Origin: Bacillota bacterium
GTDB lineage: Bacteria; Bacillota; Clostridia; Christensenellales; SZUA-584
Direction of reading: 5' to 3'
Length of the DNA stretch: 64,000 nt
Assembly (NCBI GenBank): GCA_023412005.1
Contig: JAEYOE010000010.1
Location: forward strand, 97,992 to 161,991
The notes under the pieces are model-generated. The model searched no databases. It had not been told where the DNA came from and saw only the letters and a list, made by a program, of their open reading frames with translations. Within the stretch, counting starts at the first letter, position 1; each line of letters opens with the position of its first letter. This document shows, one piece after another, positions 1-7,973 of this stretch. The translations under genes were made by a program, and so were the position numbers.

Positions 1-463
1 TCTCGGGTAACTTTTTGCTGAACCGTTCTGTGAGCGCAAACGCAATGGTCACATACGCAAACGCCTGAAACAACCCGCTGATGATGCCCCAGAACGACTG
101 TGCAGCAGTGCTGAACGCGTTCTCCGGCAGCGTGGCAAGGCTGCCCACAATCAGCGCGATTACCAAGCCAAATCCGGTGGCGGCCAGCACGATTTTAAGC
201 ACAAGCATATAGAGGTCGTAATAATCCGGCCCGATCAGATGGCGTTTTGTGCCGCGGTATTTCGCGGCCAGCTCAGACGGCCGACCAAGCTCCTTAAGCA
301 CAGCGGTCACATCGTCTGCCGATGCCTCGGCCTCACCTGTACGTGCGGCCAGCATGTCGTCGATAAGGCTCCCCAGTTCTTTTTCGATGTCCGCGCGCTG
401 TTCCTGCGGCAGCCGTCGCGTGACATCATACACATACCTGTCAATCAATTCTTTCGCTTTCAT
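1..463 (-). CDS. HAAS-domain membrane protein, 3' end beyond window
   Basis: Partial gene; it begins at the ATG at 463 and runs off the left edge with about 154 codons visible. The N-terminal ~80 residues are a charged helical domain (KAKELIDRYVYDVTRRLP, then a DIEKELGSLIDDML stretch) of the HAAS/DUF1700 type. Hydrophobic segments follow (LKIVLAATGFGLVIALIVG and the next helix), so it is membrane anchored. Its ATG overlaps the stop of the preceding padR gene (ATGA), so the two are translationally coupled. PadR plus HAAS membrane protein is a recurring Firmicute envelope-stress pairing; the signal sensed is not visible here. Confidence 0.72.
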   Translation of the reverse strand, partial: MKAKELIDRYVYDVTRRLPQEQRADIEKELGSLIDDMLAARTGEAEASADDVTAVLKELGRPSELAAKYRGTKRHLIGPDYYDLYMLVLKIVLAATGFGLVIALIVGSLATLPENAFSTAAQSFWGIISGLFQAFAYVTIAFALTERFSKKLPE

Positions 464-810
464 TTTTTCATGCCCTCCTCATGAATCAATCTTTCAATGC
501 TTCGCGCAAGGTCATCCCACTGTCCGCACAGCATCTTATAAATTTTTGCGCCCGCTTCACTGCGCTCATAATACTTACGAGGCTTCGGGCCGGATGTTTC
601 CCACTCGCTTTTTAATAGCCCCTGCGATTCGAGCCGCCGCAGCAGCGGATACAGCGTTCCCGGCTCAATGCTCATGCCCGCAACGCTCAGCTCTTCCACA
701 AGCGCGTAGCCGTATTTGGGGCTGTTTAAGCGGCTCAGCACGCACAGCGTCACCGTTCCGCGCCGCAGCTCCTGCTCCATATTCGTGACGATCGTGTTTA
801 GTTCTTCCAT
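460..810 (-). CDS. PadR-family transcriptional regulator
   Basis: About 116 residues, a usual length for short PadR proteins. The winged-helix signature is clear: a Y-G-Y-A-L-V-E-E-L helix, then the GTLYPLLRRLESQGLL recognition helix and a KYYERSEAG wing. A start at 831 would lie inside the -10 box of the promoter at 830-859, so the ATG at 810 is chosen; it follows AGAGGTGAG at good spacing. It overlaps the HAAS gene by ATGA. PadR proteins repress their own operon and partner membrane genes, so autoregulation is likely, but no clear operator was identified. Confidence 0.88.
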   Translation of the reverse strand: MEELNTIVTNMEQELRRGTVTLCVLSRLNSPKYGYALVEELSVAGMSIEPGTLYPLLRRLESQGLLKSEWETSGPKPRKYYERSEAGAKIYKMLCGQWDDLARSIERLIHEEGMKK

Positions 811-829
811 GGTTCTCACCTCTGATCGC

Positions 830-859
830 ATTATACTGTATGTCGCACACTATTGTCAA
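830..859 (-). promoter_or_regulatory. Consensus sigma-A promoter of padR-HAAS operon
   Basis: On the minus strand, TTGACA (859-854), an 18-bp spacer and TATAAT (835-830): both hexamers match consensus. Transcription should start near 823, leaving a leader of about a dozen bases before the ATG at 810. This position excludes the upstream ATG at 831 as a translation start. Confidence 0.75.
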
Positions 860-1160
860 TACTATTATATAGTTATTTTTATGTTATTTTTAATAAGGTG
901 TTATCGTGCCATAATCCTAAGTCAGCTTCGCTGACAGTTCCTTTTCAAAGCTATCAACATCAGCGGCATTTTTTAAGCAGTCAGCCTCCCTCAGTCGCCT
1001 TGCGGCGACAGCTCCCTCCAGAGGGAGCTATGGGTGCCAGTAAATCTCGATTGACTAATCCAAGATCTCTTTCGTCGCATTATGAGTAGAAAAAAGGCTC
1101 TTTAAAAAAAGGACATAATGACTTCTCTAACGGGTGAAGGCTTGCCCTCTTTGCGGAAAA
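860..1160. repeat. Gene-free stretch with a CTCCCTC-type palindromic repeat
   Basis: No credible gene. Positions 983-1032 hold a repeat with CCTCCCTCAGTCGCC, an inner GTCGCCTTGCGGCGAC hairpin and CTCCCTCCAGAGGGAGCT, a type seen between genes in clostridial genomes. A related, rearranged copy lies at 58984-59045. The remainder is unremarkable AT-rich sequence. Confidence 0.5.
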
Positions 1161-1161
1161 T

Positions 1162-1200
1162 AAAAAAGAAGCCTGTTTATCGCGTAAACAAGCTCCTTCT
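1162..1200 (-). terminator. Rho-independent terminator of the aminotransferase gene
   Basis: On the minus strand AGCTTGTTTA and TAAACAGGCT form a stem around CGCGA, followed by TTC and a run of Ts. It begins about 10 bases past the aminotransferase stop. Confidence 0.75.
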
Positions 1201-1208
1201 TCTTTTCA

Positions 1209-2312
1209 TCATTTTTGCAGATAATCGTCTAATTTCCCAAGGCACTCCGCAAAGTTCTTTCTCCCATAACCCATGCGAAAATAGCTGCCGTCCGTCTCAT
1301 ACACAGCCCCCGGCAGCAGCAGCACTCCTGACTGACGAATCAGCTCTTCACAAAAGTCCGTTCCATCCGCACCGCTTTTCAGCTTATGAAACGCGACAGG
1401 CCCGGCAGCCGGCCTGTTATTGACGAACCTGTCCGCATGCTTGTTAAAGAAGCCTTCGGCAATGGCCATGTTATCCTGAATGATCGTCACGCTTCTTTTG
1501 AGCAGCTGATCGCAGTGCGCAAGCGCCAATGCCGACAAAAACTCGCTCGGCGCGCTGCAGCAGATGGTGGTGTAGAACTTAAGCTTCAGCATACGCTCGA
1601 ATACCTCTTTATTCCGCGTGGCAATCCAGCCGATGCGCAGCCCCGGCAGCCCGTAGGCTTTGCTCATCACACCGAGCGACACCGCGTTTTCATACAGATC
1701 GCTCATCCACGAATGCTGCTGCCCGTCCCACTCCAGCCCCTTGTAGACCTGATCGCAGAACACGAATATATTCCTTTCACGGGCAATCGCCGCGACGGTT
1801 TTCAGCTGCTCGTCGCTCAGCACATAGCCTGTCGGGTTGTGCGGGGTGTTGATTACAATCAGCTTTGTCTGCGGCTTGATCAGCGAAATCAGCTCATCCA
1901 TATCGAGCATCCAGCCGTCCTGCGTCTGACGCAGCGCCCACGGAGATACCTCGCACCCCACCGATGCCGCCACCTCATAGAGCGACTGGTACGCGGGTGA
2001 CAGATACACCACGTGATCGCCCCGCTCCAAGAAAACCTGCATGAAGCCGTATATTGCTTCTTCGGCACCGGCGTGCACAAGAATATCCTGCGGCGTGCAT
2101 GTCTCATACAGCGCCGCGATGCGCTCTCTTAAATACAGGCTGCCCTTCACCTCAGTGTATCCGAGCCATAGCTTTTGAAACCGCTCAGCCGCGTCGGGTT
2201 CGATGGCAAGCAGGTCCCCAATGCTCATCGATTCGCAGTCTGACTGAGACAGCAGATATTTTGCGGTGAATTCGTGTTTTTCGTAGAAATCTTCGAGTAA
2301 AAATGTTTTCAT
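1209..2312 (-). CDS. PLP-dependent aminotransferase, class I/II
   Basis: 367 residues, fold-type I aminotransferase. The co-factor motif INTPHNPTGYVLS lies near residue 155, the aspartate that contacts the pyridine ring is in IFVFCDQVY, and the Schiff-base lysine is in SLGVMSKAYGLPGLRIGW with its phosphate-binding arginine. The N-terminus has an SIGDLLAIEPD stretch and the GYTEVKG substrate segment of the family. Substrate cannot be told from sequence; related proteins include aspartate/aromatic aminotransferases and carbon-sulfur lyases. It is monocistronic, with a GGGGGA ribosome site before the ATG and its own terminator. Confidence 0.88.
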   Translation of the reverse strand: MKTFLLEDFYEKHEFTAKYLLSQSDCESMSIGDLLAIEPDAAERFQKLWLGYTEVKGSLYLRERIAALYETCTPQDILVHAGAEEAIYGFMQVFLERGDHVVYLSPAYQSLYEVAASVGCEVSPWALRQTQDGWMLDMDELISLIKPQTKLIVINTPHNPTGYVLSDEQLKTVAAIARERNIFVFCDQVYKGLEWDGQQHSWMSDLYENAVSLGVMSKAYGLPGLRIGWIATRNKEVFERMLKLKFYTTICCSAPSEFLSALALAHCDQLLKRSVTIIQDNMAIAEGFFNKHADRFVNNRPAAGPVAFHKLKSGADGTDFCEELIRQSGVLLLPGAVYETDGSYFRMGYGRKNFAECLGKLDDYLQK

Positions 2313-2369
2313 GTTTCCCCCAATATTATATTAACAGATCTTCATATGTCATTCTAAACGAGCTCAGCA

Positions 2370-2452
2370 CAGTGACGACGGGTGGAAAAAGAATCTGTCT
2401 AAATATATCCTGGTCCACTTCGTAGTCATCGCTTCGCTCCCACTACGTAAAG
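2370..2452. repeat. Truncated copy of the window's palindromic repeat family
   Basis: Contains GTGGAAAAAGAATCTGTCT, ATCCTGGTCCAC, CGTAGTCATCGCTTCGCTCC and CACTACG. These blocks occur in the same order on the minus strand of the full element at 34338-34470, but the outer arm is missing here. It lies between two minus-strand genes and probably sits in the read-through RNA. Confidence 0.6.
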
Positions 2453-2480
2453 GACTCTTTATGAGCTTATTGATTTTTTC

Positions 2481-3125
2481 CTAAATGTACTTACTCGCTT
2501 CTTTGACACTTAGAGAATGAAGCCTGTGCTCAGCCAGAAAATCCCGCACCCACTGCGCGTCGGTTTTCGAATACTCGCGCAGCACCCAACCAATAGCTTT
2601 ATTCAAGAAGAATTCCTTGGTTTCGCAGTTGCAGAGTATCGCGCGTGTTAAAAAAGCCGTATCCGTCTGCTTCTTGTATTTAAGCTGAAAGAGTAACGAC
2701 GCACGCCTGAGCCAGAGGTTGTCGCTCGTCACCCAGCCCGCGATCACCTGCTCTTTAAGCTCCTGATGGCGACGCACAATATCCCCCGCGATTGTTGCCA
2801 GCATATCCACCGTGTCCCACCACGATTTGGTGACAATCAGCTTTTCCATGCGGTGAATGTCATCAGCCACAAGGCGGTTTTTCACGTCCAACAGATAAGT
2901 CATGCCAAGGTACTGAAACTCGCGTTCGGGCAGCTCAAAGCACTTGAAAACAAAATCCCAGTCCACCGCTTTTTCCTTCTTCTTTGCCGCGAGAAAACTG
3001 CGACTCAGCTGGGCGCGCTGCGGCTTCTGCAGCCCCAAAAACGCGAACTGATTTTTCATGTAGGCAGCCATGCCGGATGCCATGACGCTGTCGGCAGCAT
3101 CGTAATAAGCTTGAAAGATATCCAT
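2481..3125 (-). CDS. DNA alkylation repair protein, AlkD-like HEAT-repeat glycosylase
   Basis: 214 residues of helical-repeat protein matching the AlkD/DNA alkylation repair family (usually 210-240). The start MDIFQAYYDAAD and the QLSRSFLAAKK stretch are typical. The lesion-side residues are recognisable as SWWDTVDMLA (Trp/Asp) and the arginine pair in NLWLRRASLL. Such enzymes remove N3/N7-alkylated purines by gripping the backbone rather than flipping the base. SD AGGAGA stands before the ATG. It stands alone between repeats, with no inducible operator seen. Confidence 0.85.
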   Translation of the reverse strand: MDIFQAYYDAADSVMASGMAAYMKNQFAFLGLQKPQRAQLSRSFLAAKKKEKAVDWDFVFKCFELPEREFQYLGMTYLLDVKNRLVADDIHRMEKLIVTKSWWDTVDMLATIAGDIVRRHQELKEQVIAGWVTSDNLWLRRASLLFQLKYKKQTDTAFLTRAILCNCETKEFFLNKAIGWVLREYSKTDAQWVRDFLAEHRLHSLSVKEASKYI

Positions 3126-3233
3126 CGCGCTTCTCCTGTATTGTGATTGTTATTATATTAATACAAACCTTTACAAGCCGCAAACAGTGTCTTAAGATAT
3201 TTCAATATATTTGTGCAAAAATACTCTCATTAA

Positions 3234-3263
3234 CAAAAAACAGCCGCCCTTTCGGATGGCTGC
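3234..3263 (-). terminator. Terminator of the fatty-acid operon
   Basis: On the minus strand CAGCCATCC, a GAAA tetraloop and GGGCGGCTG form a hairpin followed by TTTTTTGTT. It lies about 165 bases past fabZ, the last gene of the acc-fab operon, and also shields the AlkD gene. A second copy of the hairpin without a good T-run is at 3385-3407. Confidence 0.75.
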
Positions 3264-3407
3264 CAGACTCTGTTTTGTCATTCCGAGCCTGTCGAGGAAT
3301 CCCATGAAATACGCTTTGATGAAGGGGATTCCTCGATCGCTTACGCTCCAACGGAATGACATAAGTACCTTTTTTACACGCTGACAACCACCCTTTCGGA
3401 TGGCTGC
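3241..3407. repeat. Palindromic element bracketed by duplicated terminator hairpins
   Basis: An imperfect palindrome at 3276-3361 has TGTCATTCCG/CGGAATGACA outer arms and CGAGGAATCCC/GGGGATTCCTCG inner arms. It is bracketed by identical 17-bp direct repeats, CCCTTTCGGATGGCTGC, at 3247-3263 and 3391-3407. The element resembles the 128-bp units at 43045 in arm order. The direct repeats are themselves terminator arms, so this looks like insertion at, or duplication of, a terminator. Confidence 0.6.
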
Positions 3408-3425
3408 TTGAATCAATATGTTTCC

Positions 3426-3857
3426 TTATTCCGCGTCACCGATGGCAAACACGAGTTCACAACTCGCGGCGAGCTTGCCGTTCACATAGGCCTTGCCGCT
3501 GCCGAGGCCGATGCTTTCTCTCACATCTTCAATAGACGCTTCGAGCATCAGCGAATCGCCCGGCACCACCTTTTCTTTAAAACGCGCGTTTTTAATGCGT
3601 CCGAGAAAAGCGAGTTTGCCCTTCATCTGCTCCATCGACAGCAGCGCAATGCCGCCCATCTGCGCAATCGCTTCCACAATCAGCACACCGGGCATCACTT
3701 TCTTTTCTGCAAAATGCCCCATGAAAAACCACTCGTTTCCGCTCACGGCCTTCACGCCGGTCGCCTTCACGCCGGGTTCCAGCTCATCCACCCTGTCCAC
3801 CATTAAAAACGGCTCGCGGTGCGGCAATATCTGTTTAACCTGCTCTATATTCAACAT
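3426..3857 (-). CDS. fabZ: (3R)-hydroxyacyl-ACP dehydratase FabZ
   Basis: 143 residues, the normal FabZ length. It dehydrates 3-hydroxyacyl-ACP to trans-2-enoyl-ACP in the elongation cycle. The hot-dog fold signatures are intact: LPHREPFLMVD at the start, the catalytic His48 in FMGHFAEKKVMPG and Glu62 in IVEAIAQMGG. It is the last gene of the operon, 16 bases after fabF, with SD AGGAGA. No FabA, FabN or FabM is seen in the window, so how unsaturated acids are made is not revealed. Confidence 0.96.
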   Translation of the reverse strand: MLNIEQVKQILPHREPFLMVDRVDELEPGVKATGVKAVSGNEWFFMGHFAEKKVMPGVLIVEAIAQMGGIALLSMEQMKGKLAFLGRIKNARFKEKVVPGDSLMLEASIEDVRESIGLGSGKAYVNGKLAASCELVFAIGDAE

Positions 3858-3873
3858 AATGTCTCCTACTCTG

Positions 3874-5106
3874 TTAATACTTGCTCAGCACAACACAGCT
3901 GTTGTGTCCGCCAAACCCGAACGAGTTGGATATCGCGTACTTGGCATTCATTTTGCGCGCCTTACCCTTCACATAGTCAAGGTTACACCCTTCGCCTTCG
4001 GTTTGAAGGCCAATTGTCGGCGGCGCAATGCCCTCAGCCAGCGCCATCGCGGTAATCACCGCTTCAAACGCACCCGCCGCGCCCAGCATATGCCCCGTCA
4101 TTGATTTGGTCGAGCTGACAAGCAGCTTTTTGGCGTGCTCGCCGAAGCACAGCTCAATTGCCGCGCTCTCGCCCACATCGTTGAGCGGTGTGCCGGTTCC
4201 ATGCGCGTTGACATAGCCGATTTCGTTCTTCTCGAGCCCCGCATCGAGTATCGCGAGCTCCATCGCTCTGGACGCGTATTTGCCCTCAGGCTGCGGTGCC
4301 GTGATGTGATACGCATCGCATGTCTGTGCGTACCCGGCCACCTCACCGAGTATCTTCGCGCCGCGCTTTTTGGCATGCGCTTCGCTCTCAATCAGCATAA
4401 ACGCCGCGCCCTCGCCCATCACAAAGCCCGATCTGTCCTTGTCAAACGGAATACTGGCACGCAGCGGGTCTGCACTCTCGGTAACAGCCTGCATCTGATG
4501 GAACCCCTGTACAGCCAGTTCCACCATCGTTGATTCCGCGCCGCCCACCAGCACCGCGTCCATTCGCCCTTCACGCACCGCATACATCGCCTGCCCAATA
4601 GCGTCGGTGCCCGTGGCACAGGCCGTCACCACCGAAAGGCAAATGCCGTGCAGCCCAAAACGCATGCTGATGATGCCCGCCGTTGTGTTGATGATGGCTT
4701 TGGGGATAAACAGCGACGATACGCTGCGCGGTCCGTTTTGCATCAGTTCACCGTGTTGATCACAAATCACATCAAGGCCGCCCATACCGCTGCCCAGCAC
4801 CACGCCCACACGTTCGTCATCAAAGCCGCTCTCTGAAAGGCCGCTCTGTTCCCACGCCTGCGCGGCCGCTGTCACCGCAAAAAGCGTGAAACGCGCCATA
4901 CGCTTTTGTTCACGCTTGCTGATATACTTTTCGGGGTCAAAATCCTTCACCTGCCCCGCCACATGAATACCCGTCAGCTCCGCATCAAACAACTCCGCCT
5001 TGCTGATACCGCATACCCCATCAATAGCCGCCTTAAAAGATGAGGCCGCATCCAAACCGATGGGCGAGACCGCGCCCAATCCGGTAATACATACTTTATT
5101 TCTCAT
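3874..5106 (-). CDS. fabF: 3-oxoacyl-ACP synthase II FabF
   Basis: 410 residues, a full-length KAS II. It condenses acyl-ACP with malonyl-ACP. The Cys-His-His triad is present: Cys163 in VVTACATGTD, His302 in VNAHGTGTPLND and His339 in TKSMTGHMLGAAG, with the conserved Lys335. The C-terminal NSFGFGGHNSC motif is also typical. SD GGAGGT precedes the ATG closely. It follows fabG by 23 bases in the operon. Confidence 0.97.
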   Translation of the reverse strand: MRNKVCITGLGAVSPIGLDAASSFKAAIDGVCGISKAELFDAELTGIHVAGQVKDFDPEKYISKREQKRMARFTLFAVTAAAQAWEQSGLSESGFDDERVGVVLGSGMGGLDVICDQHGELMQNGPRSVSSLFIPKAIINTTAGIISMRFGLHGICLSVVTACATGTDAIGQAMYAVREGRMDAVLVGGAESTMVELAVQGFHQMQAVTESADPLRASIPFDKDRSGFVMGEGAAFMLIESEAHAKKRGAKILGEVAGYAQTCDAYHITAPQPEGKYASRAMELAILDAGLEKNEIGYVNAHGTGTPLNDVGESAAIELCFGEHAKKLLVSSTKSMTGHMLGAAGAFEAVITAMALAEGIAPPTIGLQTEGEGCNLDYVKGKARKMNAKYAISNSFGFGGHNSCVVLSKY

Positions 5107-5129
5107 ATGACCTCCATACGGTTTTACGT

Positions 5130-5864
5130 TTAAATCACCATACCGCCATCCACCACAAGCACCTGTCCGGTGATGTAAGATGCGCGTTCACTGCACAGGA
5201 ACGCCACCAGATTGGCCACATCCGAAGGGTCACCGAAACGTTTTAAAGCGGTTGCCTGTTTCATTCTCTCCTTCAGGTCATCGCTCAGATCGTGTGTCAT
5301 GGCTGTTTCTATGAAGCCGGGTGCCACTGCGTTCACGCAAATGCCGCGTGCACCCATTTCCTTCGCGCAGGATTTCGTGAGCCCGATCATCGCCGCTTTG
5401 GATGCAGCGTAGTTCGCCTGACCGGCGTTACCCATAATGCCCACCACCGATGTGATGTTTACGATGCGCCCCTGCCGTTTTTTTATCATATAGCTACCGG
5501 CCTCTCGTGAGCAGAAAAAGCATGAATCGATGTTGGCACGCATCACACGCAGGTATTGCTCATCGCTCATGCGCATCAGCAGCCCGTCGTCGGTAATGCC
5601 TGCGTTGTTGATCAGCGCAAAAAGACCGCCCAGTGATTCGATACACTGCGCGACCGCCTTTTTGCATCCATCACCGGTTGTCAGATCTGCTTTTACGGTA
5701 ATGGCTTTTTGGCCGAGTTTATTGATCTGCTGCGCAACCTCTTCGGCTTTTTGCGTGTTGCCGTTGTAATGCACCGCGATGTCAAACCCTTGTGCCGCCA
5801 GTTCCAGCGCGATGGCCTGACCGATACCGCCGGAGGCTCCGGTTACCAATGCTGCTTGGCTCAT
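5130..5864 (-). CDS. fabG: 3-oxoacyl-ACP reductase FabG
   Basis: 244 residues, an SDR enzyme that reduces 3-oxoacyl-ACP with NADPH. It shows the GASGGIGQ dinucleotide motif at 9-16, NNAG near residue 86, and the catalytic Ser139, Tyr152 and Lys156 within the NITSV and NYAASKAAM segments. The C-terminus ITGQVLVVDGGM is the standard FabG end. Its start overlaps the fabD stop by ATGA. Confidence 0.96.
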   Translation of the reverse strand: MSQAALVTGASGGIGQAIALELAAQGFDIAVHYNGNTQKAEEVAQQINKLGQKAITVKADLTTGDGCKKAVAQCIESLGGLFALINNAGITDDGLLMRMSDEQYLRVMRANIDSCFFCSREAGSYMIKKRQGRIVNITSVVGIMGNAGQANYAASKAAMIGLTKSCAKEMGARGICVNAVAPGFIETAMTHDLSDDLKERMKQATALKRFGDPSDVANLVAFLCSERASYITGQVLVVDGGMVI

Positions 5865-6781
5865 TTTTTAACCTCGCTGATCAGTTTTTCAAGTGTTGCC
5901 GCATCACGCACCGAAAACACCTCTGTTTCCTTCGATACGCGGCGCTTGAGCATTTTAGAAAGCACATTCGAAGGGCCGATTTCTATGAACCGCTCCACAC
6001 CGCCTGCGATCATGTGTTCAATGCAGCCGTGCCATTGCACGCGGCTGCGCATCTGTTCCACCAGCAGCGCCCTTATGTCGCCGCCGCCCGGATATGGAGC
6101 CCCGAGTGCATTCGCATACACGATGCCGCTGATATCACCGAACGTCTCGCTCTGAAGCGTTTTGTCAAACGCTTCGGAGGCCGTCCGCAATAGCGGCGCG
6201 TGTGACGGGCCTGCGACAGAGAGCAGCGCCGTCATTTTGGCACCCATGCTGTCGAACCGTTCCTTCAGCGCGTTAAGCTGCGCCGTGTAACCCGCTACCA
6301 CCGTCTGCATTTCGGAGAGATGGTTCGCCACATACGCATCCTTCACGTCCGCGATTATCCTCTCCACCTCGTCAGCCGTAAACCCAATCACCGAGAGCAT
6401 GCCGCCCGTCCCCGGCGCAAACGCGCCATCCATAATGCGGCCTCTTTCGCGAACCAACGCAGCGCCTTGTGCCGCGCCGAACACGCCGGCAGCGCATAAA
6501 GCACTGTATTCGCCGAGCGACAGCCCTGCGAAAACCTGCGCGTCGATACCGGCATCTCGAACGAGGGCGAGCAGCGATACGCTGTGCGCGAAAATCGCGG
6601 GCTGAATCATCTCGCCGCCGGTCATACCGTCTCCTTCAAAGCACGCGGCTTTGAGGTTTAGCTTTGCACCGTCACTGCATGCGTCAAACGTTTGCTTGTA
6701 AACGTTAAAATAATCGTATAAGTCCGCTCCCATGCCAACCGTCTGAGCGCCTTGACCGGGAAATAAAAATGCCGTCTTCAT
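5861..6781 (-). CDS. fabD: Malonyl-CoA:ACP transacylase FabD
   Basis: 306 residues. It loads the malonyl group onto ACP. It begins with the FLFPGQGAQ motif, carries the nucleophile Ser88 in AGLSLGEYSAL and the catalytic His194 in SVAGPSHAPLL. An arginine for malonate binding is in LVRERGRIM. It is coupled on both sides by ATGA overlaps (fabK before, fabG after). Confidence 0.96.
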   Translation of the reverse strand: MKTAFLFPGQGAQTVGMGADLYDYFNVYKQTFDACSDGAKLNLKAACFEGDGMTGGEMIQPAIFAHSVSLLALVRDAGIDAQVFAGLSLGEYSALCAAGVFGAAQGAALVRERGRIMDGAFAPGTGGMLSVIGFTADEVERIIADVKDAYVANHLSEMQTVVAGYTAQLNALKERFDSMGAKMTALLSVAGPSHAPLLRTASEAFDKTLQSETFGDISGIVYANALGAPYPGGGDIRALLVEQMRSRVQWHGCIEHMIAGGVERFIEIGPSNVLSKMLKRRVSKETEVFSVRDAATLEKLISEVKK

Positions 6782-7731
6782 GGCTTCACCTTAAGCCGGC
6801 TGCATACGTTTTGACACACGCTTTCCAATCGCTCTTGATCGAAAAGCTCCTCGATGATTTCCTTCGCCGTCTGAATCTTATCCAGCATACACGCGCACTG
6901 GCCGGCCATAAACGAGCCGCTCTCCGCGTCGCCGAGCAGCACCGCTTTTTGCAGCGACCCCTGCCCCAGCTCTTCCAGCTTTTGTGCCGCGTTTTCCTCG
7001 TACTCCACGCGCGCCATCTCTCTGACGAGCGGGCTCCTCAAAAGACGTACCGGATGCCCCGTGATACGGCCTGTCACCTTGCTGTCGATATCCTTGGCTT
7101 TAATCACGCGCCGTTTATACTCGTCGTGCGCCGTGCATTCCTGCGCGAGAATAAAGCGCGTGCCCACCTGCACACCAACTGCGCCGAGACAAAACGCTGC
7201 CGCCACGGTTTCCGCATCGAATATGCCGCCGGCCGCCACCACAGGGATGTTAACCGCACGCACAATATCCGGCACCAACACCATCGTGGTCAGTTCGCCG
7301 ATATGTCCGCCCGCTTCGCCGCCTTCGGCAATTAAAAAGTCAGCCCCCGTGCGCTCCATCAAAATTGCAAGCGAACGGCTCGGTACCACCGGCGCCACAA
7401 TACATCCGACTTCCTTCCACATTTTCATGTACTCGGCCGGGTTACCCGCGCCTGTGATGACCACAGGTACCTTTTCATCTGCCACCAGCTGCGCAATTTC
7501 CTTAACAAACGGGCTTAAGAGCATCACGTTGAGACCAAACGGCTTGTCCGTTTTTTCGCGGACAAGATGAATCTGTTCTTTAACCCAGTCTGCCGGTGCG
7601 TTGCCTGCGGCAATCACGCCTAGGCCGCCCGCCATCGAGACGGCGGCGGCAAGGCTTGCGTTCGATACCCAAGCCATTCCGCCCTGTATCACGGGATAGT
7701 CGATCTTCAGCAGCTCGCTGATGTTACGCAT
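6778..7731 (-). CDS. fabK: FMN-dependent enoyl-ACP reductase FabK
   Basis: 317 residues of the nitronate-monooxygenase-like TIM-barrel family. Position inside a fab operon marks it as FabK, the flavin enoyl-ACP reductase of streptococci and clostridia, in place of FabI. It shows YPVIQGGMAWVS at the N-terminus, GGLGVIAAGNA, the GAGNPAEYM strand and the EGGEAGGHIGE segment carrying the usual active-site histidine, then VAAGGIFDAE and LGAVGVQVGTRF for FMN phosphate binding. It overlaps acpP by 8 bases and fabD by 4. Confidence 0.94.
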   Translation of the reverse strand: MRNISELLKIDYPVIQGGMAWVSNASLAAAVSMAGGLGVIAAGNAPADWVKEQIHLVREKTDKPFGLNVMLLSPFVKEIAQLVADEKVPVVITGAGNPAEYMKMWKEVGCIVAPVVPSRSLAILMERTGADFLIAEGGEAGGHIGELTTMVLVPDIVRAVNIPVVAAGGIFDAETVAAAFCLGAVGVQVGTRFILAQECTAHDEYKRRVIKAKDIDSKVTGRITGHPVRLLRSPLVREMARVEYEENAAQKLEELGQGSLQKAVLLGDAESGSFMAGQCACMLDKIQTAKEIIEELFDQERLESVCQNVCSRLKVKP

Positions 7732-7954
7732 TTTTCTTACCTTCCAAATAAGTGACCAGGTCGCCCACGGTTTTGATGTCTTTCACATCTTCGTTAGGAA
7801 TCTTGATGTCTGTCTGCTTCTCGAGTTCAATCAACATTTCCACCATGTCGAGCGAATCCATTTCAAAATCGTCTACAAAGCTGGAATCGGATGTGATGTC
7901 CTCTCTCTTTAAATCGAGCTGCTCCATTAAATTTTTGATAATGAGTTCTTCCAT
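7724..7954 (-). CDS. acpP: Acyl carrier protein
   Basis: 76 residues, acidic, with the phosphopantetheine attachment serine, Ser34, in the FEMDSLDMVEM motif. It carries the growing acyl chain between the enzymes encoded on both sides. SD AGGAAAAGAA lies before the ATG. It overlaps fabK by 8 bases. Confidence 0.96.
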   Translation of the reverse strand: MEELIIKNLMEQLDLKREDITSDSSFVDDFEMDSLDMVEMLIELEKQTDIKIPNEDVKDIKTVGDLVTYLEGKKNA

Positions 7955-7973
7955 TTTCTTTTCCTCCGTTAAA

